DNA of 7,963 bases from JAAFIP01 sp043777795 (GTDB lineage Bacteria; Pseudomonadota; Gammaproteobacteria; Burkholderiales; Burkholderiaceae_C), in the NCBI GenBank assembly GCA_043777795.1, contig JAYWHJ010000241.1, positions 1-7,963 of the forward strand, in the 5' to 3' direction. The notes below the pieces were generated by a model. It did no database searches. It was not told the DNA's origin and worked only from the letters and a program-made list of their open reading frames with translations. Positions 1 to 5,283 of the stretch are shown piece by piece; the first letter of the stretch is position 1, and each line of letters opens with the position of its first letter. A program made the translations under genes and the position numbers.

Positions 1-73
1 CGGTCCAGCCGGTAAAGCGGTTTTCCAGGTTCCAGGTAGATTCGCCGTGGCGGATGAGCACGAGTTTGTACAT
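1..73 (-). CDS. gpmA: 2,3-bisphosphoglycerate-dependent phosphoglycerate mutase, 5' end (partial)
   Basis: Only the first 24 codons are present; the gene continues leftward beyond position 1. The start is ATG at 73-71. The peptide reads M-Y-K-L-V-L-I-R-H-G-E-S-T-W-N and then N-R-F-T-G-W-T. This is the N-terminal signature of cofactor-dependent phosphoglycerate mutase: R-H-G carries the histidine (His9 here) that is phosphorylated during interconversion of 3- and 2-phosphoglycerate in glycolysis and gluconeogenesis. The enzyme is cytoplasmic. The gene is divergent from the rhodanese-grxC-secB-gpsA cluster, across 145 bp that must hold both promoters. The family call is firm from the N-terminal motif. 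The rest of the protein cannot be assessed. Confidence 0.93.
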   Translation of the reverse strand, partial: MYKLVLIRHGESTWNLENRFTGWT

Positions 74-218
74 AAATTGTGTGGTGGAAAAGTGAAGAAT
101 AGAAGCGTAAAAGTGGTTAAAAACCGCTCGGCCGGGTTTAAAGCAGCTTCCATTTTAGAATAGCGGCTTGGGCGCAGCGCCGTTTTTGGCCAGCGCAGGC
201 TGTTTTTTTGGAATTTGA
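74..218. promoter_or_regulatory. Divergent intergenic region between gpmA and the rhodanese gene
   Basis: This 145 bp gap separates two divergently transcribed genes, so it must contain both promoters. A possible -10-like TAGAAT lies at 156-161 on the plus strand, but no convincing -35 sits at the right spacing. An imperfect inverted repeat (AAACC at 121-125, GGTTT at 136-140) lies mid-region. No promoter can be assigned with confidence. Confidence 0.35.
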
Positions 219-647
219 ATGAAATTTATTGTGGATAACTGGATGCTGTTAGCTGTAGCCTTTGGCTCGGCGTCGATGCTGTTTTGGCCCATGGTCAAAG
301 ACTCTGTCATAGGCGGTGGCGCGCTGTCACCCGATGCCACGGTACAACTGATGAACCGCGAAAAAGCCGTGGTGATTGACGTGAGCGAAGCAGAAGAGTT
401 TGCTGCTGGACATATTGGCGGAGCCAAGAATATCCCGGTCAACGACATCGATGCCAAACTGGCAGGCGCGGTAAAAAACAAGGCGCTGCCTCTGGTACTG
501 GTGTGCTCCACGGGTGCACGCGCCAAGCGCGTAGAAGCTGCGGCTAAGAAGCTGGGCTTTGCCAACGTGCAAACCATGGCGGGAGGCTTGAAGGCCTGGA
601 AAGCCGCCAATTTACCGATTGAAAAATCCGAAGCCCGTCCCGTTTAG
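219..647 (+). CDS. yibN: Membrane-anchored single-domain rhodanese-like sulfurtransferase (YibN-like)
   Basis: The protein is 142 aa. Residues 8-25 form one hydrophobic N-terminal segment (W-M-L-L-A-V-A-F onward), a likely membrane anchor with the catalytic domain in the cytoplasm. A rhodanese domain fills about residues 35-132. It has V-I-D-V at 52-55, A-G-H-I-G-G-A-K-N-I-P at 63-73, an active-site loop C-S-T-G-A-R at 96-101 whose Cys96 would carry the persulfide sulfur, and the C-terminal A-G-G-L-K-A-W at 121-127. The catalytic cysteine and loop arginine are both present, so it should be an active sulfurtransferase. Its acceptor is unknown. It lies 21 bp before grxC, and yibN-grxC-secB-gpsA is a recognised proteobacterial order, which supports YibN orthology. 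The ribosome binding site is weak (GGA about 8 bases before ATG). Confidence 0.88.
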   Translation: MKFIVDNWMLLAVAFGSASMLFWPMVKDSVIGGGALSPDATVQLMNREKAVVIDVSEAEEFAAGHIGGAKNIPVNDIDAKLAGAVKNKALPLVLVCSTGARAKRVEAAAKKLGFANVQTMAGGLKAWKAANLPIEKSEARPV

Positions 648-668
648 ACAACCCACCGGAACCCCGTT

Positions 669-926
669 ATGCAAGCCGTCAAGATGTACACCACCGCCGT
701 CTGCCCTTACTGCATTCGCGCCAAACAACTCCTGAAAAGCAAAGGCGTTGAGCAGATCGAAGAAATCCGCATCGACACCAACCCCGAAGCCCTTAAAACC
801 ATGCTGGAGTCCACCGGCCGACGCACGGTCCCACAAATCTACATTGGCACCACGCATGTGGGCGGCTGTGACGATTTGATGGCGCTGGACAGCAAGGGCG
901 GGCTGGTGCCTCTTTTGCAGGGCTAA
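669..926 (+). CDS. grxC: Glutaredoxin 3 (GrxC)
   Basis: This 85 aa protein has the usual length of a bacterial class I dithiol glutaredoxin. The redox motif C-P-Y-C is at residues 12-15. The cis-proline T-V-P is at 53-55 and the glutathione-binding G-G-C-D-D at 65-69. It would reduce protein disulfides and glutathione mixed disulfides in the cytoplasm using glutathione. The start ATG at 669 is 21 bp after the rhodanese stop, so the two are probably co-transcribed. A hairpin followed by a T-rich run begins about 30 bp after its stop and may end or attenuate the transcript before secB. Confidence 0.96.
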   Translation: MQAVKMYTTAVCPYCIRAKQLLKSKGVEQIEEIRIDTNPEALKTMLESTGRRTVPQIYIGTTHVGGCDDLMALDSKGGLVPLLQG

Positions 927-956
927 GCCCCTCTTTCCCTGAGATAATCTGAAGAT

Positions 957-984
957 GCCCGCGCAAAAGCGGGCTTTGTTTTGT
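957..984 (+). terminator. Rho-independent terminator or attenuator between grxC and secB
   Basis: GCCCGC (957-962) pairs perfectly with GCGGGC (969-974) around a six-base loop. A T-rich tract (TTTGTTTTGT, 975-984) follows directly. This is the classic intrinsic terminator shape on the plus strand, 31 bases after the grxC stop and 21 bases before the secB ATG. Because it sits inside a conserved gene cluster it may only attenuate, or secB-gpsA may have its own promoter upstream. It also rules out a longer secB frame starting at 955, whose first codons would be this hairpin. Confidence 0.75.
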
Positions 985-1005
985 AACTTTAACCAAGACC
1001 CCACC

Positions 1006-1497
1006 ATGGCCGATACCCCTGACACCACCGCTCCTGACGCAAATGCCGCGCCCGTGTTTTCCATCCAGCGCGTATATCTGAAAGACATGTCGCTAGAGCA
1101 GCCCAACTCGCCCGCTATCCTGCTGGATCCAGAGCAGCCACAGATCGACATTCAGTTGGGCGTAGAAGCGCTGCCAGTGGCCGACGGCATGTACGAGGTG
1201 TGCGTGGTGGCTACAGTGACGACCACGATCAAAGACAAAACCGTGTTTTTGGTAGAAGCCAAGCAAGCCGGTATTTTTGAGATTCGCAACCTGCCCGCTG
1301 ACAATCTAGGCCCTATTCTGGGTGTGGCTTGCCCGCAGATTGTGTACCCTTACCTGCGCGCCAGTGTGGCTGATTTGATCACCCGCGCAGGCTTTCCGCC
1401 AGTGCATTTGTCCGAGATCAACTTCCAGGCGATGTACGAAGCGCAGCAGGCGCAAAACGCAGCGCAACAACCCGCTTCGCCCATCATTACGCAGTAA
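1006..1497 (+). CDS. secB: Protein-export chaperone SecB
   Basis: SecB binds unfolded preproteins in the cytoplasm as a homotetramer and hands them to SecA for export through SecYEG. The 163 aa product carries the family landmarks: F-S-I-Q-R-V-Y-L-K-D at 18-27, Q-P-N-S-P at 32-36, K-Q-A-G-I-F at 86-91, A-C-P-Q-I-V-Y-P-Y-L-R at 108-118, and A-G-F-P-P-V-H-L near 128-135 followed by I-N-F-Q-A-M-Y. I chose ATG 1006 because it gives the M-A-D start typical of SecB. The in-frame ATG at 955 would extend through a terminator hairpin. No strong Shine-Dalgarno is visible before 1006. It lies between grxC and gpsA, the conserved order. Confidence 0.96.
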   Translation: MADTPDTTAPDANAAPVFSIQRVYLKDMSLEQPNSPAILLDPEQPQIDIQLGVEALPVADGMYEVCVVATVTTTIKDKTVFLVEAKQAGIFEIRNLPADNLGPILGVACPQIVYPYLRASVADLITRAGFPPVHLSEINFQAMYEAQQAQNAAQQPASPIITQ

Positions 1498-1520
1498 TTT
1501 TGATGCGCTGCAAACCTAGT

Positions 1521-1580
1521 TTGCATGCAATTTAGTGCTCTAGCGCTTTAAAATATTGCGGGAGCAGCTATGAAAATCAT
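1521..1580 (-). repeat. Copy of a dispersed palindromic Comamonadaceae-type repeat, overlapping the gpsA translation start
   Basis: Read on the minus strand, about 1535-1577 aligns with 6864-6910 of this window: ATAGCTGCT, two differing bases, CGCAATATTTTA, two differing bases, GCGC, then a degenerate tail. The plus-strand copy can fold imperfectly (GCTC 1537-1540 with GAGC 1562-1565; CGC 1544-1546 with GCG 1558-1560). A perfect 10-bp palindrome, TTGCATGCAA (1521-1530), lies beside it. I recall elements with this CTCTAGCGCTT / ATAGCTGCT core as very common between genes in Comamonadaceae. The gpsA ribosome binding site and ATG lie inside it. Confidence 0.65.
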
Positions 1581-2604
1581 AGTGATCGGTGCAGGCGCTT
1601 GGGGCACAGCCTTGGCCATCAGCGCCGCGCCGCGCCATACCATCACCTTGTTGGCGCGCGACGCAGCGCAGGCCAGTGCCATGCAGGCCAGCCGCAGCAA
1701 TGCGCGCTACTTGCCTGGCGTGCCGCTGCCAGCTGCAGTCACCGTGACAGCGCTGCCGCACCATTGGGCCGCCCCACTCTCTGGCGCACCCGACGCAACA
1801 CCTTCGTCCTTGCACCAACTCGTCGCCGCGCACGATCTGGTCATTATCGCCACCCCGTTAGCGGGCCTGCGAGAGTGGCTTAGCGTCTTGGCTACTACCC
1901 GCCAGCCAGTGGCCTGGCTGTGCAAAGGTTTTGAGAACGGCGGCCTGTTAGCGCATGAAATATGTGCCCAAGCAGCTCCCGGTTTAGTAGCGGGTGTGCT
2001 CAGCGGCCCGAGTTTTGCGCAAGAAGTAGCTCACCGCCAGCCCACCGCCTTGGTAGCCGCCAGCCAGCACGCCGCCGTGCGCGACGCGCTGGTGGAGGCT
2101 TTTCACACCAGCAGCCTGCGCGTGTATGCAGGTGACGATATCGTCGGTGCAGAAGTGGGCGGTGCAGTGAAGAACGTGCTGGCCATCTCCACCGGCCTGT
2201 GCGACGGCTTGCAACTGGGCCTGAACGCCCGCGCCGCGCTCATCACCCGCGGCCTGGCAGAGATGACGCGCCTGGGCGTGGCACTAGGCGCCAGGCCAGA
2301 GACCTTTATGGGCCTGTCCGGTTTGGGCGACCTGGTGCTTACCGCCACAGGCGATTTAAGCCGGAACCGCAAGGTAGGCCTGCTGCTGGCGCAAGGCCAG
2401 TCACTGGCACAGGCCACCTCGTCCCTGGGCCACGTAGCCGAGGGCGTGCTGTGCGCCCGCGCGGTGGTGCAGCGCGCCCGTAGCCTGGGTGTGGACATGC
2501 CTATTGCACAGTGCGTGGTGGCCTTGCTGGACGGTGCGATTGCACCCGCGCAGGCCGTGGCCATGCTGATGGGGCGCGAACCGACGGCAGAGAGTGCCGC
2601 TTAG
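1570..2604 (+). CDS. gpsA: NAD(P)H-dependent glycerol-3-phosphate dehydrogenase
   Basis: GpsA reduces dihydroxyacetone phosphate to sn-glycerol 3-phosphate in the cytoplasm, supplying the backbone for phospholipids. The 344 aa protein is of normal length. The Rossmann glycine motif G-A-G-A-W-G-T is at 7-13. C-K-G at 118-120 and G-P-S-F-A at 146-150 follow. The catalytic lysine is in G-A-V-K-N (Lys201), and S-G-L-G-D-L-V-L-T at 250-258 with S-R-N-R at 264-267 complete the substrate region. GGGAG (1560-1564), five bases before the ATG, is a good ribosome binding site and sets the start. The site lies inside a palindromic repeat copy, so translation could depend on local RNA folding. It is the last gene of the cluster. 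No clear terminator follows; the convergent tctC remnant begins 8 bp later. Confidence 0.97.
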   Translation: MKIIVIGAGAWGTALAISAAPRHTITLLARDAAQASAMQASRSNARYLPGVPLPAAVTVTALPHHWAAPLSGAPDATPSSLHQLVAAHDLVIIATPLAGLREWLSVLATTRQPVAWLCKGFENGGLLAHEICAQAAPGLVAGVLSGPSFAQEVAHRQPTALVAASQHAAVRDALVEAFHTSSLRVYAGDDIVGAEVGGAVKNVLAISTGLCDGLQLGLNARAALITRGLAEMTRLGVALGARPETFMGLSGLGDLVLTATGDLSRNRKVGLLLAQGQSLAQATSSLGHVAEGVLCARAVVQRARSLGVDMPIAQCVVALLDGAIAPAQAVAMLMGREPTAESAA

Positions 2605-2612
2605 CGCAAAGC

Positions 2613-2856
2613 TCAGAGCGCCGCGTTAATGCGCAGCACCACGTCGCGCGGCATATTGGCCGGGCCAAACACGGTAAATCAAGTGGTAAACGCATAGTTG
2701 GCCAGCCCGGCCTCGGCCATGGTGGGCACATCAGGCAGCAGCGGGCTGCGCTTGGTGCCCGTTACCGCAAGCGCCCGCACGCTGCCCGCACGCATATGCG
2801 GCAAGGTGGCTGACAGCAGCGGCAATGCCCGCTGCAACTACATTTCTGCGCAACAT
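2613..2856 (-). pseudogene. Remnant of a TctC/Bug-family periplasmic solute receptor
   Basis: The minus strand has ATG at 2856 with a GGAGA Shine-Dalgarno six bases upstream, beginning M-L-R-R-N-V-V-A-A-G-I-A-A-A, which looks like the start of a signal peptide. In another frame, about 2834-2613 encodes A-T-L-P-H-M-R-A-G-S-V-R-A-L-A-V-T-G, then L-L-P-D-V-P-T-M-A-E-A-G-L, and later V-F-G-P-A-N-M-P and R-I-N-A-A-L. These are typical of the C-terminal half of Bug proteins, the binding receptors of tripartite tricarboxylate transporters. The middle (roughly 200 residues) is deleted with a frame change. A TGA at 2681-2679 replaces an expected Trp, and the C-terminus is cut at TGA 2615-2613. The protein cannot be functional. 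It is convergent with gpsA. Confidence 0.82.
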
Positions 2857-3211
2857 GGTTGTCTCCGTTTTATGAAAACGAATAATCGGTGACAACGAGG
2901 AGTTGGGTGCGTTCGGAGGGGAGGAGTAGGATGGTGCTTTTGCTCACTTCAAGAAGATGTACCTTAGCAGCTTGCTTTGAAGAGAGCTAGGCTGCCTTGG
3001 TTAGCTTGCGGCAGCTCGGGAACTTGGGCTGCAAAAATATTGCGAAAACACGCGGGCAACTTGGTAGCCATCTGGAGATGGTCACCGCGCCTTTCTCCAT
3101 ATTTTTCATCCCAAGCACGCCGAACTACCGCTTGACTGGCGTTGTCTCGTTAAGTGATGCGCTGAGGGGTCGAGTTTTCACCAGTGACGGGGAAGGCAAG
3201 CCTGGCGTTCG
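2857..3211. other. Intergenic stretch with no recognisable gene
   Basis: This 355 bp lies between the tctC remnant and the most distal attC. The longest frame (plus strand, 2997-3236) starts at TTG, lacks a ribosome binding site, matches no family I know, and runs into attC. An isolated GTTAAGT (3149-3155) fits the integron core consensus GTTRRRY, but no partner arm pairs well with it. It may be decayed cassette or chromosomal debris. Confidence 0.5.
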
Positions 3212-3331
3212 AGCTAAGGGGGCACCGACGGTATAGCGCGCTGGGCGGCTGGCGCAACATGGATCGCAGGCCCTGCGCCAGGCGACCAGCGTGACACGCC
3301 GTTGGTGCTCAGCTTGAGCGAGGGGTTAGGC
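3212..3331 (-). other. attC recombination site of the transglutaminase-like cassette (degenerate distal core)
   Basis: The gene-proximal core is GTTAGGC (3325-3331, plus strand), 11 bases past the cassette gene's stop. The site folds as an imperfect palindrome: GCACCGACGG (3222-3231) against CCGTTGGTGC (3299-3308), and the 16-mer 3241-3256 against 3274-3289 with 14 of 16 pairs. The far core reads AGCTAAG (3212-3218) where RYYYAAC is expected, so the last base and the second position deviate. The outer arms are also unequal. The size (120 bp), palindromy and position after the gene support attC. The bad core suggests it no longer recombines well. Confidence 0.75.
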
Positions 3332-3342
3332 ATCAGTGCGCG

Positions 3343-4524
3343 CTACAGCGGGAGCGGGAGAATTCCAGCTTCACGCGCCTTGTAAATTGGAATGAATAGA
3401 TACCCACGTTCCTTTCCGAACTTTGGTTTGGCTAAAGAGTACTTCCGTCCGCCTTCTGAAACGGCAGCCATGAATCCCGTCCAACTTTGCTTCATGTGAA
3501 TGTCGCTGCCAAGTGCGCGTGTCATTCCTTCACCTATCTTCGACGGACCTTGGCTATAGAAAGGATTTATTCCTTGTGCATTAATCATCGTTGTTTCCAG
3601 AAAAACTGGCGATTGACGATTTTGATCCGTATAGAAGGCGAGAAATGCATGTCCTGGAATCAAAACAATTGCGGGTTCAATGCCTATTTTTCTAAGAATC
3701 GACGCAAATAGTACGGTGCCATCAATGCAGTTTGCTTGTGATGTTCGAAGGGTTTGAGATATCGGTCGAATTGCTTGCGATGTGATATCTGGGCGCTCTT
3801 CCGAGACGGTCGCAATGCTTGAGTACGTGACCTTGTTTCGTTGGAATAGATACCAGAGCGCCCAGACTTGCCTGAGTGCTTCGTCTGCTCCTTGTTGGGT
3901 CCCTGTCCAGGCCTTTACCGGCATTGCGGGTATGTCCAATGCAGCTCGCAATACACCGTCTATTATTGGGCTGTTCTCGTTGACAAATGCTGCCATGTAA
4001 GGAGAGAAGTCCTGACATGACTTGTCGGACCTGCATGCCGATAGCGGAGCATCTGTAATAGCTCGAACGCGGATAGTTTGACGATCTTCTCTATCAAGAG
4101 TTCCATCAACGAAGACTCGAAAAACTGCTTCTGCTGTTAGGGGCTGGGTAATAGATGCAAGTCGAGACTGGCTCCAGGTTAACCGCGGCACAATGTATTT
4201 TTGAGTTTGAAAGGCGAGTGTCTCAATTTTTCCGGAAACGCCTATTTCCGGAATCTCAATCTCTACCCTAATTTTCGTTCCAATTGGTGCGTCCTTTACA
4301 AGAACTGCCAGTGAACTTGATCCTATATATCCGTACGCTTGCACGTTCTCTGTAGGTCCACTCCTATCTCGCCCTGATGCTGATAGTGCATACGAAGGGA
4401 AGAAGGTCCCCGCAAATTGAAAGTCAGGACGCCAAGATAGAGTTTGCGACATTGCATTGGCGTGCGCCGCAATTGCGCAGACCAAGAGCGCGGTTCGTTT
4501 CAATCTGGATGTGTGAACTGTCAC
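3343..4524 (-). CDS. Secreted transglutaminase-like (cysteine-protease-fold) protein, integron cassette gene
   Basis: I place the start at GTG 4524, with AGGAAG (4537-4532) seven bases upstream and just inside the cassette. A longer frame from 4647 would translate the adjacent attC. The 393 aa product begins with a signal peptide (basic S-R-L-K-R at 6-10, then hydrophobic A-L-L-V-C-A-I-A-A, likely cleaved near A-N-A at 22-24). A probable beta-rich region spans about 30-160. A transglutaminase-like core at about 255-315 has N-C-I-D-G-T-V-L-F-A-S-I-L-R-K-I-G with Cys266, P-G-H-A-F with His292 and F-L-E-T with Glu310. These are plausible catalytic Cys-His-acid residues, so a peptidase, amidase or crosslinking role in the periplasm or outside the cell is inferred. 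The substrate is unknown. No conventional promoter is visible; expression may rely on upstream array transcription. Confidence 0.75.
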   Translation of the reverse strand: MTVHTSRLKRTALLVCAIAAHANAMSQTLSWRPDFQFAGTFFPSYALSASGRDRSGPTENVQAYGYIGSSSLAVLVKDAPIGTKIRVEIEIPEIGVSGKIETLAFQTQKYIVPRLTWSQSRLASITQPLTAEAVFRVFVDGTLDREDRQTIRVRAITDAPLSACRSDKSCQDFSPYMAAFVNENSPIIDGVLRAALDIPAMPVKAWTGTQQGADEALRQVWALWYLFQRNKVTYSSIATVSEERPDITSQAIRPISQTLRTSQANCIDGTVLFASILRKIGIEPAIVLIPGHAFLAFYTDQNRQSPVFLETTMINAQGINPFYSQGPSKIGEGMTRALGSDIHMKQSWTGFMAAVSEGGRKYSLAKPKFGKERGYLFIPIYKAREAGILPLPL

Positions 4525-4548
4525 TGGCGGGCTTCCTAATTGTAGGTG

Positions 4549-4661
4549 GGCTAACAACATTGAATTCTGATGCCTTACGTCGGCGTTGACCGGCGGTAAA
4601 TGGAACCGAGCGCCACAGGCGCGAACCACCCTTGACCTTCGTGTCAAACAACTTGTTAGGC
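4549..4661 (-). other. attC recombination site of the octapeptide-repeat cassette
   Basis: The ends are GGCTAAC (4549-4555) and GTTAGGC (4655-4661). The outer arms pair: GGCTAACAACATTGA at the left against TCAAACAACTTGTTAGGC (4644-4661) at the right. A central hairpin GCGCC-ACA-GGCGC lies inside; the intermediate arms pair only partly. The 113 bp length fits long chromosomal attC sites. It begins one base after the TGA of the repeat-protein gene. Its other end marks the 5' edge of the next cassette, whose GTG start is about 30 bp further on. The left core has one mismatch to RYYYAAC. Confidence 0.82.
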
Positions 4662-4662
4662 C

Positions 4663-5127
4663 TCATGGCTTGAAAAAGTTTTCCGGCCACAGGAATTTTG
4701 GCAGATGCTGCCTGATCAAGCTTGCTTTGGCCTGATAGCCCCTCGCCTCTAGCTCTCGGACAAACACGGGCCAAGAAGGAATGTTTCTCATGTAGATATC
4801 GATCGAGGACGTTGACATGCCGCCGCCTTGCGAAGTCGATAAACCACCGTACTGGGACGTGGAGAGGCCACTGTACTGCGAAGTGGACATACCGCCATAC
4901 TGTGAGGTCGAGAGTCCGCCGTACTGGGAAGTGGACATACCACCGTACTGGGAGGTCGACATGCCCCCGTACTGCGAGCTTGACATGCCCCCGTACTGCG
5001 AGCTTGACATGCCTCCGTATTGCGATGTCGACATGCCGCCGTATTGAGACGTAGAAAGGCCGCCACCTTGCGACGTACTGAGATTGCGCGGCCAGAGCCG
5101 CATATTTTGGATAACTGGTCTGGACAC
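4663..5127 (-). CDS. Octapeptide-repeat protein of unknown function, integron cassette gene
   Basis: The start is GTG 5127, with AAGGAG (5138-5133) five bases upstream, 22 bases inside the cassette edge. A longer frame from 5202 would read through attC. The 154 aa protein has three parts. The head (1-14) ends in R-L-W-P-R. Residues 15-102 are eleven tandem octads of the form G-[LM]-S-[TS]-S-Q-Y-G, with a partial twelfth at 103-108. The tail (109-154) contains Y-M-R-N-I-P-S-W-P-V-F-V-R-E-L and looks helical. There is no signal peptide, transmembrane segment or cysteine. I recall bacterial proteins with the same plan (W-P-R head, S-T-G-P-G-G-G-type repeats, N-x-P-P-W tail) but no function. The repeats might form a regular beta structure; that is inference. 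The gene's stop abuts its attC. Confidence 0.8.
   Translation of the reverse strand: MSRPVIQNMRLWPRNLSTSQGGGLSTSQYGGMSTSQYGGMSSSQYGGMSSSQYGGMSTSQYGGMSTSQYGGLSTSQYGGMSTSQYSGLSTSQYGGLSTSQGGGMSTSSIDIYMRNIPSWPVFVRELEARGYQAKASLIRQHLPKFLWPENFFKP
4822..5085. repeat. 24-bp tandem repeats encoding the octapeptide array
   Basis: Eleven in-frame 24-bp units lie head to tail within the cassette-2 gene. Some neighbours are almost identical (units around 4966-5040), while the outer ones differ and carry G-G in place of Y-G. Differences are mostly at codon third positions and at the L/M and T/S positions, so the peptide is conserved better than the DNA. Because units are a multiple of three, several other frames are also open here; these are artefacts of the repeat. 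Confidence 0.93.
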
Positions 5128-5142
5128 GATTTCTCCTTTGCG

Positions 5143-5253
5143 GTCTAACGTTCGGGGTGAGGCGGTGGCAACAGACGGCCGCGCGGAATGGTGAATAGAC
5201 ACGCCATAGAGCGCGGCCGGCTGTTGGCTCTCGCCTCGACAGAGGGGTTAGAC
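5143..5253 (-). other. attC recombination site of the 393-401 aa unknown cassette
   Basis: Both cores match consensus: GTCTAAC (5143-5149, RYYYAAC) and GTTAGAC (5247-5253, GTTRRRY). The inner arms 5167-5184 and 5211-5228 pair at 16 of 18 positions and the outer arms (GTGAGGCGG-type against CGCCTCGAC) also pair. Total length is 111 bp. This is the best preserved of the three sites. It lies 30 bp beyond the stop of the upstream cassette gene and forms the junction with cassette 2, which begins with TTAGAC just before that gene's Shine-Dalgarno. Confidence 0.9.
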
Positions 5254-5283
5254 GTTACCCTTCTTCGTTTTGGGCGCACTTTG

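Noticed and set aside
915..948. secB promoter with TTGCAG (915-920) and GATAAT (943-948).
   Set aside because: The 22-bp spacing is too long for a standard sigma-70 promoter. The -10 alone is suggestive but not enough.
3060..3155. A fourth attC ending at GTTAAGT (3149-3155).
   Set aside because: The core fits the consensus, but candidate left arms near 3054-3060 pair poorly and no cassette gene precedes it.
2997..3236. 79-codon plus-strand open frame as a gene.
   Set aside because: It has a TTG start, no ribosome binding site, no recognisable motif, and overlap with the attC arm.
4525..4647. N-terminal extension of the transglutaminase-like gene to an ATG at 4647.
   Set aside because: It would translate the attC site at 4549-4661 and put residues before the signal peptide. 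GTG 4524 with AGGAAG fits better.
4817..5047. Plus-strand open frame with proline/tyrosine-rich repeats, opposite cassette gene 2.
   Set aside because: The 24-bp repeat is a multiple of three, so other frames stay open. The minus-strand frame has a strong Shine-Dalgarno, matching cassette edges, and non-repetitive head and tail of protein-like composition.
4822..5085. A CRISPR-like repetitive array.
   Set aside because: The units are directly adjacent with no unique spacers and encode an in-frame octapeptide.
5128..5202. N-terminal extension of the repeat-protein gene to 5202.
   Set aside because: It runs through attC 5143-5253. GTG 5127 has an excellent AAGGAG site inside the cassette.
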